Source of the DNA: Gallionellaceae bacterium
Lineage (GTDB): Bacteria > Pseudomonadota > Gammaproteobacteria > Burkholderiales > Gallionellaceae
Reading direction: 5' to 3'
DNA length: 8,952 nucleotides
NCBI GenBank assembly: GCA_947445045.1
Contig: CANFCA010000028.1
Coordinates: forward strand, 1-8,952
Shown here: positions 7,718-8,952 of the stretch, piece by piece
Position numbering within the stretch: the stretch's first letter is position 1
Layout of the letters: every line of letters begins with the position of its first letter
Program-made: the position numbers and the translations under genes
Notes under the pieces: model-generated
What the model saw: only the letters and a program-made list of their open reading frames with translations
Told to the model about the DNA's origin: nothing
The model's database searches: none

Positions 7718-8068
7718 ATGAGTATTCTTGAAAAAACGGATGAAGAGATTTTAGAGTTGGCCAACCCGATGTGGGCTGATCTTATTAAATACTCTAATGA
7801 AGGAAACTACGGTGCTTTCACTCGTAATTTTTCGAGCTCTTTTATTGCGGGTGCCAATGAGGTTGAAATGGGTAAGCAATTTGCGAGAAGCGACCTTGCG
7901 AAAAACCTGTCCGATGATTATTCGTATCTTGGCATGATACGCCGTGGAGAATATGTCACAGTTTTATATAAAGTGATAAACAAAAAAAATAAAAGTGAAT
8001 GGCTGGGCAGACTGGTGCTAGGTTATGAAAAGGACAAGGTGAAAATCTTCGGCGCTACGCTATTCTAA
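7718..8068 (+). CDS. Uncharacterised 116-residue protein, possibly NTF2/cystatin-like fold
   Basis: I do not recognise this protein. It is small, charged and apparently cytoplasmic, with no signal peptide, membrane helix or cysteine. The first half (about 5-65) reads as helices with the stretch NPMWADLIKYSNEGNYGAFTR. The second half (about 67-116) looks like successive beta strands (YSYLGMIRRGEYVTVLYKV, then WLGRLVLGYEKDKVKIFGATLF). A helical start followed by a curved sheet recalls small NTF2-, SnoaL- or cystatin-like domains, but this is only an impression from the pattern. It is richer in A+T than the apr genes. It follows the aprA terminator, so it probably has its own promoter; GATAAT (7681-7686) and TATTAT (7686-7691) are candidate -10 boxes without a good -35. 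The SlyD-like gene follows after 32 bp in the same direction, suggesting one operon. Confidence 0.8.
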   Translation: MSILEKTDEEILELANPMWADLIKYSNEGNYGAFTRNFSSSFIAGANEVEMGKQFARSDLAKNLSDDYSYLGMIRRGEYVTVLYKVINKKNKSEWLGRLVLGYEKDKVKIFGATLF

Positions 8069-8100
8069 GAAAACTCTATCATTATCAGGCCCCGCCAGTC

Positions 8101-8610
8101 ATGTCAGATACTATTGAAGACGAAAAATTCGTTGAACTAAATTACAAAGTCATCGATAACAAAACCAGTGACATACTTGTTACTGTAGATTATCCGCTGG
8201 CTTATGTTCATGGTGTGAATGATGTCATGTCTGAAGAAGTGACCAAGGAACTGTATGGTAAAAAAATCGGCGACATCATCGAAGTGCCAATAGACACTAC
8301 CAAGTTATATGGCGCGCGCGATGAATCACTGGTATTTACCGATCGTTTAGAAAATGTCCCGGAAGAGTATCGGGAAATCGGTATGACTATCACTATGGAA
8401 AATGAGCAGGGTGAACCCAGAGACTTTATCGTTACCCGATTCGACGACAAGACATTGACTGTCGACGGTAATAACCCCCTTTGCGGCAGAGAAGTCACTT
8501 TCATGCTGGAAGTCTTGTCTATACGTGAAGCAACCGAGGAAGAAATCGAGCTTGGTGGAGCGGTCGGTGCCGATCCAGATATCAATGAAATACTCGGCCA
8601 GACAACATGA
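8101..8610 (+). CDS. SlyD-like FKBP-type peptidyl-prolyl cis-trans isomerase
   Basis: This 169-residue protein has the split-FKBP layout of SlyD. The first FKBP segment runs from about 8 to 70 (YPLAYVHGVNDVMSEEV, then LYGKKIGDIIEVPID and YGARDESLVF). A chaperone-like insert occupies about 75-120, and the fold is closed by VDGNNPLCGREVTFMLEVLSIREATEEEI (121-149), close to the SlyD signature VDGNHPLAG. Proteins of this family speed proline isomerisation and act as chaperones in the cytoplasm. The metal-binding His/Cys-rich tail of E. coli SlyD is absent; instead there is a short acidic-neutral tail ending in GQTT. The central proline-rich PGLE motif of classical members is replaced by VMSEEV, so isomerase activity may be reduced (inference). 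The ribosome binding site is weak (AGG, 8087-8089). The stop overlaps the next start as ATGA, implying coupled translation. Confidence 0.85.
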   Translation: MSDTIEDEKFVELNYKVIDNKTSDILVTVDYPLAYVHGVNDVMSEEVTKELYGKKIGDIIEVPIDTTKLYGARDESLVFTDRLENVPEEYREIGMTITMENEQGEPRDFIVTRFDDKTLTVDGNNPLCGREVTFMLEVLSIREATEEEIELGGAVGADPDINEILGQTT

Positions 8611-8952
8611 AATTCTCAACGAATTACATACTCTACCCTCGCAATAAGGCATTAGAGCGAGCATTAGCAAATTCTTTAGGTAGTCTTGGCGATGAATGGG
8701 TTAAGGCGGCCACGCCGGATACCAAGGTCGCCGTCGCTGATAATTTTCTTTACACACGGGGAAATTTTGAACAGCATCGTTTCAGTTCCAATATTCTTGA
8801 GCCTGTGCGCGAGGCACTTGAGGGATCGCTGACAGACCAATATCACGATCAGGAACCATTGGCCTGGGCTGAGACTCAGAATTATCTTGGAAATATCCTT
8901 GCGGCACTGGGACAGCAGCGCAGAGATACTGAATTGTTTGAACGGGCTATTA
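8607..8952 (+). CDS. TPR-repeat protein, N-terminal part (3' end outside window)
   Basis: The frame opens at an ATG that overlaps the stop of the SlyD-like gene (ATGA, 8607-8610) and stays open to the right edge, giving 115 visible residues. The stretch PLAWAETQNYLGNILAALGQQRRDTELFERAI (about 84-115) fits a tetratricopeptide repeat of the type with an A-x-x-x-x-N-L-G-N core and closing E-x-A-I. Residues 1-80 are mostly helical with no repeat I can define, and there is no signal peptide. TPR domains bind partner proteins, so with the isomerase this may form a chaperone or assembly pair; the function is unknown. More repeats are likely beyond the edge. No separate ribosome binding site is evident, so it depends on the upstream gene. 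Confidence 0.8.
   Translation, partial: MKFSTNYILYPRNKALERALANSLGSLGDEWVKAATPDTKVAVADNFLYTRGNFEQHRFSSNILEPVREALEGSLTDQYHDQEPLAWAETQNYLGNILAALGQQRRDTELFERAI

Noticed and set aside
7678..7731. 17-codon ORF starting ATG GAT AAT, overlapping the start of the 116-residue gene
   Set aside because: No ribosome binding site and no feature of a known leader peptide; short frames like this occur by chance.

Overview
The window looks like a piece of chromosome from a chemolithotrophic sulfur-oxidising proteobacterium. A betaproteobacterium of the Gallionellales/Sulfuricellales/Thiobacillus type is my best guess; this rests on gene content and general protein resemblance, as no search was run. Nearly all of the window is coding, and its theme is the oxidation of sulfite to sulfate in the cytoplasm.

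Left part (1-2674, minus strand): most of a large molybdopterin oxidoreductase that reads as SoeA, the catalytic subunit of the membrane-bound sulfite:quinone oxidoreductase SoeABC. It runs off the left edge, so soeB and soeC would be expected just outside. A 288-bp divergent intergenic region (2675-2962) follows. It holds a near-perfect direct repeat and a nested set of inverted repeats, two of which compete for the same bases.

Middle part (2963-7568, plus strand): sat (ATP sulfurylase), a 182-bp AT-rich gap, then aprM, aprB and aprA (membrane anchor, iron-sulfur subunit and flavin subunit of APS reductase). Working in the oxidative direction, AprBA joins sulfite and AMP into APS and passes electrons to the membrane through AprM. 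Sat then converts APS and pyrophosphate to sulfate and ATP. The locus therefore encodes both known cytoplasmic sulfite-oxidation routes back to back: the direct route (Soe) and the AMP-dependent, energy-conserving route (Apr/Sat). A perfect 20-bp palindrome is centred on the aprM stop region, and a strong intrinsic terminator closes the apr genes after aprA.

Right part (7718-8952, plus strand): a separate, less familiar group. It comprises a 116-residue protein I do not recognise, a SlyD-like FKBP peptidyl-prolyl isomerase, and the start of a TPR-repeat protein whose start overlaps the isomerase stop by four bases. Their position suggests, but does not prove, a maturation or assembly role for the neighbouring cofactor-rich enzymes.

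I saw no tRNA, rRNA, CRISPR array, transposase or phage gene. The most useful leads are the repeat structures in the soeA/sat intergenic region, the palindrome at the aprM/aprB junction and the uncharacterised three-gene group.
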